Shown: positions 22,303 to 33,090, numbered from the stretch's first letter. The stretch: 64,000 bases of DNA from Mastigias papua (GCA_964019165.1 OZ025276.1:1054001-1118000); one strand, 5' to 3'. Program-made: numbers and translations. The notes: generated by a model from the sequence alone, not told the origin.

Positions 22303-25300
22303 ATGATGGCGACGGGAGAAGACATTGGATTCAAGGTAGAAAAACTTACAGGCGATAAGTATCATACATGGAAGTTCCAGATGAAAATGCAATTGATTGG
22401 TAAAAATTTGTGGGAAATTGTCACTGGCGATGAAGTTTTAGATGCTCAGGCTACAGTTCAAGATCGACAGAAACACAAGAGACGAGAAAATCAAGCCCTC
22501 GCTTTGATTTGTTTGTCCGTTTCCACTGAAAACCAAATTTATGTTCGTTCTGCTATCACAGCGAGCGATGCCTGGAACAGTTTGGAACAGCATTTTGAAA
22601 AGAAATCTTTGGCTCATAAGATATTTTATCGTAAAAAGTTGTATGCTGCCAAGATGGAAAAGGGGACTACTATGATTAATCATGTAAATCATATTAAGAC
22701 GTTGGCGGAGCATTTAGATGCAGTGGGAGATCCCATAATGGAAAAGGATCTGGTCATAATATTAATCAGTAGTTTACCAGATGAATACGTGTATTTGATA
22801 ACTGCTTTAGAAACTATTGCAGAAGATCGTTTGACTTGGGATTACGTGCGGGATCGTGTTGTTCACGAATATGAGAAAACTCACAACCAAACTCATAATG
22901 GAAGGCCAACTGTGACGGAAGCGAAGAATGAAGACGCCTTATTGACAAGCAAAGCGCAATACCAAAGAAAACCTGTCAACACAAGATCTGGAAAGTGTTT
23001 TTATTGCGGTAGGAAAGGACATATTGCGAAAAATTGTTACAAAAAGAAAGCTGATCAAAAATCATCAAGTGCTGAGTCAGCTAATAACATTGAAGAAAAA
23101 GTAAGAGCTGAAAATGAAGATGAAATCGCATTAACCGTGTGCCCAACTGCGGGTCAACTAGAGGCAAATGAGTGGTGCATTGATTCTGGAGCATCTAAAC
23201 ACATGACTCCAAACAAACGCCTGATGTTCAATTTTACTACATTTAAAACGCCACTGCAAGTTAAACTAGCTGACAATCATTACATTTTTGCATATGGTGA
23301 AGGAGACCTTCGTTTTCCTGTATTTGATGGTGCTAAAAGGTATGATTTGTTTCTTCAAGGTGTACTCTACATTCCTCGAATCAAGAAGCAACTGTTATCC
23401 ATTCCAACGATGGTAAATAGAGGGGCAGAAATTCATTTCAAGGACAATACCTGTAGTGTTATATTAGACGATAAGGTAATGCATATTGGTCGCAAAGACG
23501 GATTATTGTACAAGTTGAATACTGAAGAAATAACAGCTGCATTTTTAAGTTCCACACATGGCAGTAATGATTCGATCAAGTTGTGGCATTCAAGGTTTGC
23601 TCACCTCGGTTATGACAATCTTAAATTGCTGTCGAATAAATGTATGGTAACGGGTTTGAATTTGAACACAAAAGAAACATTTGACCGTAATTGTGATGGA
23701 TGTGCTGAAGGTAAACAGCATCAAATGCCGTTTCCAAAGAAGTCTGAACACAGAGCAGCTGATCTACTGGAACTGATACACAGTGACATTGGATGCATAA
23801 ATATCGATTCAGTGGGAGGTTCAAAATATTATGTCATCTTTATTGATGATTATTCTCGTTTCACCACAGTGTATTTCTTGAAAAAGAAAAGTGAGCTTTT
23901 GCAGAAATTTAAACAGTTTGTTGCTGCTGTAGAAAACCATACTGGTAAAAGGATTAAAATCATTCGCACAGATAATGGAGGAGAGTATGTCTCTAACGAG
24001 TTCAAGCAATTCTGCATTGATCGTGGTATTAAACGAGAGGTGACAATACCAATGACGCCACAGCAAAATGGGGTTAGTGAAAGGATGAATCGTACAATCA
24101 TAGAAAGTGCGAGATCTATGCTTCATCACGCAAAACTACCTTCGTATTTCTGGGCAGAAGCAGTGAATACTGCAGTGTATATTAGAAACAGATGTCCAAC
24201 AGTGGCATTGGATGGTACAACACCATATGAGCATTGGTTCGGAAGAAGGCCAGATGTAAGCAATTTCAGAGTTTTTGGATGTTGTACACATGTTCATATT
24301 CCTGATCAAAAACGAGGCAAGTTAGACAAGAAATCTAAGAAGTGCATTTTTGTTGGTTATCTATATGGTAGTAAAGGATACAAGCTGTATGACATCGAAA
24401 GAAAAGTAATGATCAGAAGTCGCGATGTGAGTTTCTTGGAGTATGACTTTGAGCATCTTTCAACAGAATCTCAAGATCAAGATGATTTTAAACAACTGTT
24501 TGATTTTGGCGATGCAATAAATAAGTTTGAACTTTGTGATAAAGAAACTGAAAGTATCATTGAGGACGATGAATTAGAAAGTCAGTGTCAACAAGATGTA
24601 AGAAGGTCTACAAGAATGAGAACAGCTCCAGATAGACCTGGGACTGTAACTGGGGATTGGTGGAATGGTGAAAACCTTGACTTCGCCGGAATAACATCCA
24701 CCGATGATGATGAACCAAGTAATTTCAATGAAGCTATCAGCAGCAGACATTCTTTACAATGGAAAGACGCAATTAAGAGTGAATTTGAGTCTTTAAAGAA
24801 GAATGACACTTGGGACTTGGTTCACTTACCTAAAGGTAAAAATCTAGTTGGAAACAAATGGGTTTTCAAAATCAAAAGAAATGCTGATAACACTATTAAT
24901 CGTTTTAAGGCTCGACTTGTGGCTCAAGGCTTTTCTCAGAAGGAAGGTTCTGATTACCATGAAGTTTTTGCACCAGTTGCAAGATACAACTCTATTCGCA
25001 CTATCCTGTCATTGGTGAATACATTGAACCTTGACTTACACCAAATGGACGTCAAGACTGCATTTTTAAATGGTAAACTTCAGGAGGAAATTTATATGGC
25101 TCAACCTGAAGGATGTATTGATGAAAGCAATCCTGAATTAGTTTGCAAATTGAATAAAAGCCTTTATGGTTTGAAGCAAGCAGCCTATTGCTGGAACATT
25201 GAAATCGACACCTTTTTGAAGCAATCAGGATATAAACAAAGCGCAGCTGATTCTGGTATATACACCAAAGTACAACCAAGAAAGGATGGTGAGTCTTCAT

Positions 25301-26283
25301 TCATAATATTGGCTTTATATGTGGATGATATATTGATATCATCAAATGATTCTCAGATGTTAGAAGTTGAAAAGAAGTCGTTGTCACGAATGTTCGAAAT
25401 GGAAGATTTAGGAGATGCCAAATATTGCCTTGGTATGCTGATTGAACGTGATATGGATAATAAGAAATTATTCATAAGTCAAAAGTCATACTTGGAGAAT
25501 ATTCTAAAGAGGTTTGGAATGTTCGAATCTAAACCTGTTGCTACTCCAATGGAAGTTGGAAAAGTTTTCCAGAAGTTATCAGAAGACGAAGAGCAATTTG
25601 ATATTAGGAAATATCAAGCAGCCATTGGATCCTTAAATTATGCCATGATAGCAACAAGGCCAGATATCTGTTCTGCAGTCGGTATTTTGAGTCAATTTAT
25701 GTCAAAGCCGTCTAAAGAACATTGGCAAGGTGTAAAGAGGATCATGCGGTACATTAGCGGTACTTTAGACTATTGTCTTTTATTTCATGCAAATGATTCA
25801 GAATTGATGCTATCTGGTTATGCTGATGCCGATTGGGCCAGTGATGTGCAATCCAGAAAATCAACATCAGGGTACATTTTCCAGCTAGCTGGCTCCACAA
25901 TCTCATGGAGAAGTCAAAAGCAATCGGTAGTTGCTTTGTCAACAACCGAAGCAGAGTATGTAAGTTTGAGCTCTGCAAGTCAAGAAGCAATCTGGCTACG
26001 TCGTCTGTTGAAAGATTTACTAGTTGATGTGTCAAAACCCACTATAATAAACGAAGACAATCAAGGAGCAATATGTTTAACAAAGAACACAAAGGGACAC
26101 TCAAGAGCTAAGCATATAGACATTAAATATCATTTTATTCGTGAAAATGTACAAAACAAAGAGATTGAGCTGAAATACTGTCCAACTGATAAAATGGTTG
26201 CAGACATTTTAACAAAAGCTTTACCAAGACAGAGATTTGAGGACTTGCGCTCTTTAATGGGGATTAAGAAGAACGACAATTAA
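22303..26283 (+). CDS. Copia gag-pol polyprotein (1326 aa)
   Basis: One uninterrupted frame with all Copia domains in the correct order. The gag region (residues 1-230) ends with the zinc knuckle CFYCGRKGHIAKNC (from 232). The protease motif is WCIDSGASKHMTP (about 290). The integrase HHCC domain (LWHSRFAHLGYDNLKLL ... CDGCAEGKQHQMPF, about 427-483) precedes the D,D-35-E core (LIHSDIG, IRTDNGGEY and QQNGVSERMNRT, about 493-600). The RT has DVKTAFLNGKLQEEIYM and LYVDDILISS (about residue 1006). The RNase H has GYADADWASD, SWRSQKQSVVALSTTEAEY and EDNQGAICL (1170-1260). The start is the first ATG, 90 bp after the primer site. It encodes everything needed for copy-and-paste movement in virus-like particles. 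There is no stop, frameshift or missing active-site residue that I can see. Confidence 0.97.
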   Translation: MMATGEDIGFKVEKLTGDKYHTWKFQMKMQLIGKNLWEIVTGDEVLDAQATVQDRQKHKRRENQALALICLSVSTENQIYVRSAITASDAWNSLEQHFEKKSLAHKIFYRKKLYAAKMEKGTTMINHVNHIKTLAEHLDAVGDPIMEKDLVIILISSLPDEYVYLITALETIAEDRLTWDYVRDRVVHEYEKTHNQTHNGRPTVTEAKNEDALLTSKAQYQRKPVNTRSGKCFYCGRKGHIAKNCYKKKADQKSSSAESANNIEEKVRAENEDEIALTVCPTAGQLEANEWCIDSGASKHMTPNKRLMFNFTTFKTPLQVKLADNHYIFAYGEGDLRFPVFDGAKRYDLFLQGVLYIPRIKKQLLSIPTMVNRGAEIHFKDNTCSVILDDKVMHIGRKDGLLYKLNTEEITAAFLSSTHGSNDSIKLWHSRFAHLGYDNLKLLSNKCMVTGLNLNTKETFDRNCDGCAEGKQHQMPFPKKSEHRAADLLELIHSDIGCINIDSVGGSKYYVIFIDDYSRFTTVYFLKKKSELLQKFKQFVAAVENHTGKRIKIIRTDNGGEYVSNEFKQFCIDRGIKREVTIPMTPQQNGVSERMNRTIIESARSMLHHAKLPSYFWAEAVNTAVYIRNRCPTVALDGTTPYEHWFGRRPDVSNFRVFGCCTHVHIPDQKRGKLDKKSKKCIFVGYLYGSKGYKLYDIERKVMIRSRDVSFLEYDFEHLSTESQDQDDFKQLFDFGDAINKFELCDKETESIIEDDELESQCQQDVRRSTRMRTAPDRPGTVTGDWWNGENLDFAGITSTDDDEPSNFNEAISSRHSLQWKDAIKSEFESLKKNDTWDLVHLPKGKNLVGNKWVFKIKRNADNTINRFKARLVAQGFSQKEGSDYHEVFAPVARYNSIRTILSLVNTLNLDLHQMDVKTAFLNGKLQEEIYMAQPEGCIDESNPELVCKLNKSLYGLKQAAYCWNIEIDTFLKQSGYKQSAADSGIYTKVQPRKDGESSFIILALYVDDILISSNDSQMLEVEKKSLSRMFEMEDLGDAKYCLGMLIERDMDNKKLFISQKSYLENILKRFGMFESKPVATPMEVGKVFQKLSEDEEQFDIRKYQAAIGSLNYAMIATRPDICSAVGILSQFMSKPSKEHWQGVKRIMRYISGTLDYCLLFHANDSELMLSGYADADWASDVQSRKSTSGYIFQLAGSTISWRSQKQSVVALSTTEAEYVSLSSASQEAIWLRRLLKDLLVDVSKPTIINEDNQGAICLTKNTKGHSRAKHIDIKYHFIRENVQNKEIELKYCPTDKMVADILTKALPRQRFEDLRSLMGIKKNDN

Positions 26284-26310
26284 GATATTGCTGTTTTGAA
26301 GATGCTCATC

Positions 26311-26319
26311 AAGTGGGAG
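26311..26319 (+). promoter_or_regulatory. Copia polypurine tract
   Basis: AAGTGGGAG immediately before the 3' LTR and 28 bp after the polyprotein stop. Confidence 0.85.
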
Positions 26320-26551
26320 TATCAACAGATGACAAATCATGTTGTGATTCGCAACTTCCCGGTTGTATACGATCATGTGATCACTCATATGACTGTGGTT
26401 CTTTTACTATGATTGACAGATTCGTTTTTGCTTATTGCTGATGCTTATGTTATCGAATGGTCCTTACTGATTCATATATTTCGCTTGCTGTTGTATGGTT
26501 ATATCGTGTTATTTGATCTACTCTTTACTCTGAATACAACATTTTCTAATA
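26320..26551 (+). repeat. Copia 3' LTR
   Basis: 232 bp, identical by eye to the 5' LTR, followed by the duplication CAATA. Confidence 0.93.
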
Positions 26552-27754
26552 CAATAAAACAGTTGGCCCATTGTTCATGTGATAAGTCCGAAACGGCACT
26601 ACCAAATGCAGTCACTGCAACATCAGGAGTGCCAAACTGTGTCCCTTTCACTTTTTCTTTCACTGTTGGAAAGAGAAAGAAGTCACATGGTGCCAAATCT
26701 GGTGAATATGGTGGATGGGTCACCACTTGGATGGAATTTTGCATGAAAAAGTCCATGGTTTGAGCAGCTGTGTGAGCGGATGCATTGTCATGGTGCCAGA
26801 GGAGCCTCCGCAGCTTACTTCTAGGGTGTTTGCTTTACCAGGCATCAATAACGTGGTATGCAGTGGTTTACATACCAAGCTGCATTCACTGTCCGCCGAT
26901 CGTCTAGTGGAACTGTAGTTACATGGCCCGTTTTCCCAAACAAACATGCGATCATTTTTTTTCCAACGCTTCGCACCCTCTTAAATTTTTGTGGGGGTTG
27001 CTCATCAGGAAAGATCCAAACGGACGATTGGCGCTTTGTTTCGGGGCCAAAGTGATATATCCAACTCTCATCCCCTGTTACAATATCGTATACCTGCTTA
27101 GAATTGCCATTGTCAAACTTTTCCAGCATGAATTGGCACCAACTTACACGACGCTCTTTTTGCTCCTCAGTCAATGAATGGGGCACCCAATGGGCCGAAA
27201 CCTTCCTAACCTTTAGATGCTCATGTACTATTGTATTTAATGCAGTCGCACCTATATTTATTCTCTCCTGCCCACAATATACGTCATTCAGCCATCTACT
27301 TTCAGCATCTTTTCTACAGCAGAGATGGTTTCAGGCAATACTGCTGTTGGGGGCCTTCCTGGGAGGGGGTCATCTTGCAAGCTCTCCCTGCCCCTTCTAC
27401 ATTCCGCAAACCACCTAAAAACAGTTGCCCTAGATGGTGCAGCATCACTAAATGTCTCTAAAAGCTGTTTGAGGCACTCCTCTTGCGATAAACCTCTCCT
27501 AAAATCATAGTATATTATCGCACGATAATCGCGTCGCTCAAGCTCCATTTTGAAAGTCGCAAAAGAGCACAGGTGAACAATTATAAAAAATTATTAACAA
27601 TCGTAGAAATGGTGGAAATGGACAGAATTTTGAAAACACCCTACAAAAAGAGTAAAAAACTGACATACAGAGCAACAATGTGATGTATAGCGGGAGCTTT
27701 GAATATCTCAATAATGTCGGAGTGACCCTCGTATTGGTCTAAAGGGAGGGATGG

Positions 27755-28151
27755 TCTTGCATATTGGTGTTCTATGTCTTAGATTAATCTGTGTTTTATG
27801 TCGTGTCGCTTTTCTTTTGATGTTGCGTTTTGGAATGGCATATTTGTGTTAATTCCTGTTATGTATGTAACTCGCTTGTGGTGTCAGTATTGCTCTTTCC
27901 TGGCAGTGTGTTTGACCCTGTCAACTTGTGTTGTGCTTTGACGTAACGAATGTTGTGTAGTGCTTGCGATTATATTATGTGTGTTTTAGTATTTGAGTCA
28001 GTCAGTTAGTTAGTTCAGTTCTTGCTGTTACATCAACTGTAGTTTCTCTGTGTTGTTTCTACCTTAGGCCTAGGCCTTTTGCCTAGGCTTGAAGGCTTGA
28101 AGATCGATAACCTACTATCGGCTACCAAAGTGAGACCCCTTGTACGTTACA
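27755..28151 (+). repeat. Element K 3' LTR
   Basis: 397 bp matching 20926-21318. Its first bases (TCTTGCATATTGG) differ from the 5' copy, and it ends GTACGTTACA followed by CTGG. Confidence 0.85.
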
Positions 28152-28400
28152 CTGGTATTATGGTCATGTAGGGTAGGTTGGAGAAAACTATCATATCTGA
28201 AGAGAGCTTAAAATGACCTTCAAAATGAGCTATCATTGAGCCCAATGACAAAACTAAACCAAAAGTTATTGATGTTTAACTTTGTGGGGGTTGCGGATCA
28301 GGGCGAAATGGGCAAAATAGTTAGAAGCTAATTTCTCAGCCCCCATAAAAAGATATGAAGCTGAAATTTGGTACATAGTCTTTTCTTACCATGGGAAGCA

Positions 28401-29659
28401 TATGTCATAAGGTATATTAAGATCAGGGAGGGTTGGAACATACAGGTTGGTTGATTTAGCATGGAATTACACCAAAGTAAACAAGGCCAGCCTCATCCTC
28501 ATGGCTAGACTGAAAATTGTGGGAATAAGGTGAAAGGGCGAAACAAGTGTAAAAGAAGTGCCAGAAGATGTCTGACACAAATAAAAGGAGGCTTTGGAAT
28601 GACTTTCACAAAGAAATGTCAAAAAAGACGAGGAGACACATCTGTAGTGATCCTAAACACAGGGAACAAAACCTTCAACTCAGGCCTTCTTCCATCACTC
28701 ATTCGCAAACCACCTTCTCCATTTTTGCCATGTCATCCACTGTCACCTCACATCTCAGCATCACCCTTGCATCACCCCTGTCATCACATCACACAGGTCA
28801 TTCCTTTACTTTTGTTTACCTCATCTAGCCACTTCACCTAACCAGCCCCCTACCTTCTTTTTATATCCATTTGGTAATTCGTGTGTAATGTTTCATCAGC
28901 AATATTTACGTATATAAGAATGTAATTTATGTTGTATAGTTAGTCAGTAGATCAGTACGTCAATTCAACATCATCTATCTCTGGCTCCTTGCACTCTGCA
29001 CGTTAAATTAGAACAGCCATGAACATCAACCAACAAAGAGAAAAGGCCGGTTACCACTGTAGCATTACATATTACTAAACATCAACCAAGAAGACAGGTC
29101 CATCACCACAAAATATAATGGTACAGAGGATGAGCCCTGAGCCAAACAAATCCAAGAAATATGAACCACTTGATACATGAGATTCTGTTGACTTTATACA
29201 ATATGACAAGCCAGATGGTTGAATAGCATTTAATTGCTCTTGATTTTCAGAGCTTTTAAAATTTGATGTCCATCCTCTTCTCTTGTTATGAATCCATCAA
29301 TCTCATATCATGTTTTATTGCCACGATTGAACCATGTGCCTCTTTTCTTAACATAGAAAAATAAATTAACCCAACATAATCTGTGCTCTGTGATCCAATA
29401 ACGTATATCTTCTCCTCCTTACACATTTTACATATGCAAAAACAGTAGATGACTTACAGTCCAAAACTTGTCCATATAAGATTAAAAAGGAAATGTGAAA
29501 AGGAAAAATACTAGAAGAATAGAGTAAGCATGTGATCAGTACGAGACTAGGCATGAGTGCCAAAATGGCTTTTTGATCACATGCAAAAATGAACAAAACT
29601 GCTATTCACAAGAGTGCTCCCCAGTGTAAGAACAAGACCCCTGTCTTGTGTGTGCTAGC
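28401..29659. other. No gene recognised
   Basis: About 1.25 kb between repeat X and the next coding remnant. A TATATAAG near 28910 followed by a pyrimidine-poor leader could be a promoter or a decayed solo LTR, but no second copy is in the window to test this. The open frames at 28530-28841 overlap in two frames and show no domain. Confidence 0.4.
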
Positions 29660-30431
29660 TTAACAAGTGTCATGGATCATCTGAGGCTCATAGAAGTCCT
29701 CCAGGCAAGTAATCTCCAGTTCTTGCAGAACAGGTCTGAGTATTGCTTCATAGTTCCAACAGGTGTGAATAGGTCCATCAATAACAAAAATGTCCACAGG
29801 AAGATCTGAGTCTGCGAGATCTGGGGAGGAATACCTCATACCTAGGGTTTCCAATGGTTGAAGTAGCCGCTGGTGGAAAGAATTTTTGAATAGTTGAACA
29901 CTTCTTTGGTCTTTATGGATTGGTCGTTTTTCTGCCATCCAACAAATGTCTTTGATATGCCTTTGTCCATGTGATAATGAACCCCAGTTTTGGCTACAGT
30001 CAGAACATTTTTTCACTAGAAATACAAGTGGAAAAATATTTATTCAGAAATTTTTAATCCTAACCTTTCCATGCCCATCATGACCTTTTTCTTGCACCAC
30101 TGCAGCATTTGGTCTACCAGTGATAGACATTGTGCTAGGTTGTGTCCTCTTCAAAAGTATGGCCTGAGGTATTACTTCTGCTCTTGCTGGTTGCTTACTG
30201 GCTGCCACAACATGCAAAAGCTCCTTGACTACAGCCCCAAGACCTGGCAAAACATGAACTTTTTCTGGTGTTATAGCAACTATTCCACAAGTATTTCGGC
30301 TTGTCTTCAAGCATGTCAGACATTTCTATTGCACAATCGAGCATTTTTCTTAGTTCTTTTGCATCCCTGAGCCAAAAATCTGCATCCCACATTGTATACC
30401 CTGCGAATTCAATAATATTGCACAAATACAT
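29660..30431 (-). pseudogene. Unrecognised protein remnant
   Basis: Three minus-strand frames appear to belong together: 30431-30195 (WDADFWLRDAKELRKML, a Trp/Asp-rich helical start), 30310-30044 (CGIVAITPEKVHVLPGLG, then a Lys/Arg-rich stretch with KKGHDGHG-like charge), and 30016-29660 (KKCSDCSQNWGSLSHGQ, LPVDIFVIDGPIHTCWNYEAILRP, ending DFYEPQMIHDTC). The second and third are in the same phase, separated by TGA at 30044-30046. A pyrimidine-rich AG at about 30018 might be an acceptor of a very short intron. The link between the first and second needs a frameshift near 30295. The text reads like real protein rather than noise, with balanced composition and clustered Cys/His. I do not recognise a family, and it could be a host gene exon group or an unknown element. 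Confidence 0.35.
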
Positions 30432-31204
30432 TGCAGTATGAAGCAGAAGTTTCCATTGATGATTTGGAAAGGTGTCATTTTCATCAGGAGTATCACTGTC
30501 AGAACCTAAATGCAGAATGCAATTTCATTGCATTTGCTGTACTGATTTATTTCAATGAATTACAGCATCTTATAACAGTGAATCAACCCTATCATTATCC
30601 CTAGTCTTCCTCCAAAGAAAAGATATAAGATGGAAAACTTTCAACAATACAGAGAATAGGGTGTGAATTGAATTTTTCACAAAAACATTCTGGACATCCC
30701 TTTGTTGGCTCGCCCTTTGTGTTCCGCCTTTGCGCTGACCAAGTCTTTTTACATTCCAATCAGTGGAATTGTCAGTAAAATGCTTCATAAGCAAAAAGTC
30801 TACAAGGAGGGATTTGAATCTCCATGGAAGTATGTTTCGAAATAGGTAAATGAAATGTTAAAAGAAATAACTAACAAGTCATATTTATAGAAAAGTTACT
30901 GAAGTCATCCAGATTCTTGCCATGCATGCAGACACTTTATGGAAACAGAGTTCCCTAGACTTAAAAGATGTTCTTTCGATGAAGGTGATTTGTTTTATAA
31001 ACCTTACCTAATAGGATGACGAGACTTCTCACAATAGTACAGATTAAATATTTCATAGCAGAATTAAACAAACTCACCATTCGTACTCACGATCAATGGC
31101 ATAGCGCGACTTTTTCGACTGGGTATTCTATCATAGGGTGTGGCTGGGTGTGGCTGGGTGTGGCTAAGTAACTTCCCGTGGCATTTATCACCCTGAACAT
31201 AAGT
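30432..31204. other. No gene recognised
   Basis: Flank of Harbinger element A. It contains a short triplicated GTGTGGCTGG at 31138-31166. No coding pattern is supported. Confidence 0.4.
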
Positions 31205-32273
31205 AGAGAGTTTACGCAACACGACGCGCCTGCTCACGACGAGCCAAAGAAGTCTAGAAACGAGCGCGGTCACGCCATCCTCTCGCAAGCCAGCTCGTCA
31301 ACATCAATTTTGCAACACAGAATTTTTAAGAGCACGTCATCGTGACAACACTGACGTTTTTCATGTAAGTAGAACACTCGAAGGAGATATTTTAATGAGA
31401 TTTCAATACATGTTTTATTCGTCAATCGAAATTTGTCACTTGGTTCGACTGTTTGAGTCTCAATACTTCATTAATCATTTAGATTTATTCATTGTGGTGG
31501 TGAAGCAACATGGCGCAGCAAAGCAGTCAACAAAATACTTCAAAGTTTGTGAACCTTACAGTACTACTACTCTAAATTTCCACCGATTTTGAATGCTTCA
31601 AGCATAGAGGACAGCAGACATTCTTGGCAGTGTCGTCGTGCACTTCCTGTAGAATACTGATGCCAAGGCCAGCCCTCAGAATCTAGTTTTGGAAACCTGA
31701 TTATTGGTCTTAATGAACTATCATAGTTCAATTGTAAACACCATCTATATACCGATATGTTTGATTTAAAAGTTTGTAGCCGCTAAGAGTACATTAAAGT
31801 ATCTGGCAATAGAACCAAAATATTATTACACAAGAACTTCTCAGAATACTGAAGCAACAAGCACTCAATGTCAGAAACTGTGCACTTGTTATCAAATTAT
31901 TAATTTACTTCTAGTTGTGCTTCGAGTTATAAAGCGTTATGATTTATGGGAAATTCGTACTGTTTTATGAAACCTTATTTACAATCACCCCATAAATTGC
32001 AAAGATGCATTCTGTTTCATCACTTGATATCATTGTCCCATATAGATTTGTTTTCAGAGATTACTTGTAGGTTTTCCCTTACAGTTCATCTTATTGATGC
32101 ATAATGCTTTATTTGTCCGCATGTTAGTAGATTTTCATTTCTGTTATTAATTTGTTGTATGTATATTTTGTTTCCATTATTTTGTAATACTTAAGTATGG
32201 GCTGTTAGTAGCTGAGTAAAGAAGTTGTTTTTATTGTGTTTCATCTGATATTCTGTCATACTGGCCAAAAGTG

Positions 32274-33090
32274 ATGTGGACAAGTGAGCATGACACTCTT
32301 CTGTGCAGAGAGATTCTAGTTGAGGAGCCCTTTCGATTCAACCTGGGTACCCGGGAACGTGGAAATTGTTGGGAAAAAGTTGCCAACAATTTGACTAAAG
32401 TTGGCAATCCACGTTTTTGGGTGGACCAGCGAGCATGAGGGACAGGGTCTTGAAATTGGAAAGGGGCTTTAAAAGAAAAATGGTAGAAGAGGAGCGAGCT
32501 AGTGGTATCAGTCCCCCAGAGCCTACAGAATACAAAACAGCAATAAGGGAAATTATTGAAAGGGGGGAGGAAGCACAAAATGCTGTGGCTAGGGGAGAGC
32601 AAAATGCTGTGGAAAGAGAAAGGGAGACAGCAGAGTCAGTGAGGAAAAGATCTATGGAGAGGTTGGCTGAGACAAGAGAGAAAGAGAGTCAAGGGTGTGG
32701 AAAGAAAAGAAGGAAAAATGATGGAGATAGGGAAGCAATTGATTATTTCAGGGGGAAGTATGATAGAGAATTCAATTCTAAGAGGGAGGAGCTGGAATTG
32801 AGAAAAAGAGAAATGGAGATGAAGGAACAAGAGAAGGAGAGACAGTGGGAGATAACAAAAAGAGAAACTGACATGAAAGAAAAGGAAACGGAGAGGCAAT
32901 GGGAGATAAAGAAAAGAGAATTTGAAATGAAAGAAAGGGAATGGGAGGCCAGGTCCAAGAGAGAGAGAGTGAAATGATGGCAGTAATGCAGCAACATCTA
33001 AAAGAGCAGCAGGACTTGCAAAAGCAAATGCAAGAACAAAATAAGCTTATGCTGGATAGTATAAAACAATTATTTGATAAGTTTATGTAA
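32274..33090 (+). pseudogene. Harbinger A Myb/SANT-like DNA-binding protein
   Basis: The frame starts at ATG 32274 with a trihelix/Myb-like domain: MWTSEHDTLLCREILVEEPF, GNCWEKVANNL, FWVDQRA. A TGA at 32436-32438 then results from a one-base loss relative to element B (GCATGAGG against GCAGTGAGA). The next frame continues VRD-like through LKLERGFKRKM and EERASGISPPEP, then a long charged coiled coil made of repeats of REMEMKEQEKERQWEI type (32780-32960). A second frame change in an AGAGAGAG run near 32965 extends the tail to TAA at 33088-33090 (KEQQDLQKQMQEQNK). In this superfamily the protein recruits the transposase to subterminal DNA. The family call is secure through the close match with the intact gene of element B. 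Confidence 0.85.

Larger units (their letters stand above)
21968..26551 (+). mobile_element. Copia LTR retrotransposon, intact and young
   Basis: It is 4,584 bp long with two 232-bp LTRs (21968-22199 and 26320-26551) in which I see no difference, flanked by the perfect 5-bp duplication CAATA (21963-21967; 26552-26556). It has one open polyprotein frame, a Copia-type internal initiator-tRNA primer site and a purine tract. It is inserted in the mariner transposase gene. By these signs it is the youngest and only coding-competent element here. Confidence 0.97.
21901..27548 (-). pseudogene. mariner transposase (D34D), decayed and split
   Basis: The N-terminus at 27548-27288 has the helix-turn-helix region (MELERRDYRAIIYYDF, then ATVFRWFAECRRGRESLQDD and GRPPT). 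After a frameshift, 27186-26845 carries the first catalytic Asp in VTGDESWIYHF and the block VGKKMIACLFG. After a further frame change and a TAA near 26830 comes HDNASAHTAAQTMDFF, then HPPYSPDLAPCDFFLFP. The spacing from HDN to the Asp of APCD is 34 residues, the D34D signature of true mariners. The last residues (WANCFI) are cut by the Copia insertion at 26551. The coding resumes beyond Copia with WFNRMKLCIQCGGDYFEKM and a TGA at 21903-21901. Two frameshifts and at least one stop make it inactive. Confidence 0.9.
21839..27731 (-). mobile_element. mariner transposon, split by Copia
   Basis: Terminal inverted repeats of about 30 bp (CAAGGGTCACTCCGACATTA at the left, its complement at the right ending GAGTGACCCTCG) are flanked by TA (21837-21838; 27732-27733). 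With the Copia element and its 5-bp duplication removed, the length is 1,304 bp, the usual size of a mariner. The transposase is on the minus strand and decayed. Confidence 0.93.
20926..28151 (+). mobile_element. Non-autonomous LTR retroelement (element K), split by mariner
   Basis: Two LTRs (20926-21318, 393 bp; 27755-28151, 397 bp) flanked by CTGG (20922-20925; 28152-28155), or ACTGG if the LTR ends one base earlier. Without the mariner insertion the element is about 1.33 kb and its interior only about 540 bp, with no gag or pol homology. A primer-site candidate follows the 5' LTR and a purine tract (AAAGGGAGGGATGG, 27741-27754) precedes the 3' LTR. It must have used proteins of another element. 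The polarity follows from the primer site and purine tract. Confidence 0.85.
20700..28400 (-). repeat. Repeat X, copy 2 (split by a nested insertion)
   Basis: The segments 20700-20925 and 28152-28400 are the reverse complement of copy 1 (9767-10003 and 8745-8990). The 7.2 kb between them is an LTR element with further insertions. This copy has no MITE at the AAT site and therefore serves as the empty site for element D. Copy 1 serves in turn as the empty site for the LTR element. Confidence 0.75.

Noticed and set aside
28530..28841. Two overlapping frames as a small host gene
   Set aside because: They share the same DNA in two phases, show no domain, and the His/Pro/Ser bias looks like low-complexity sequence.
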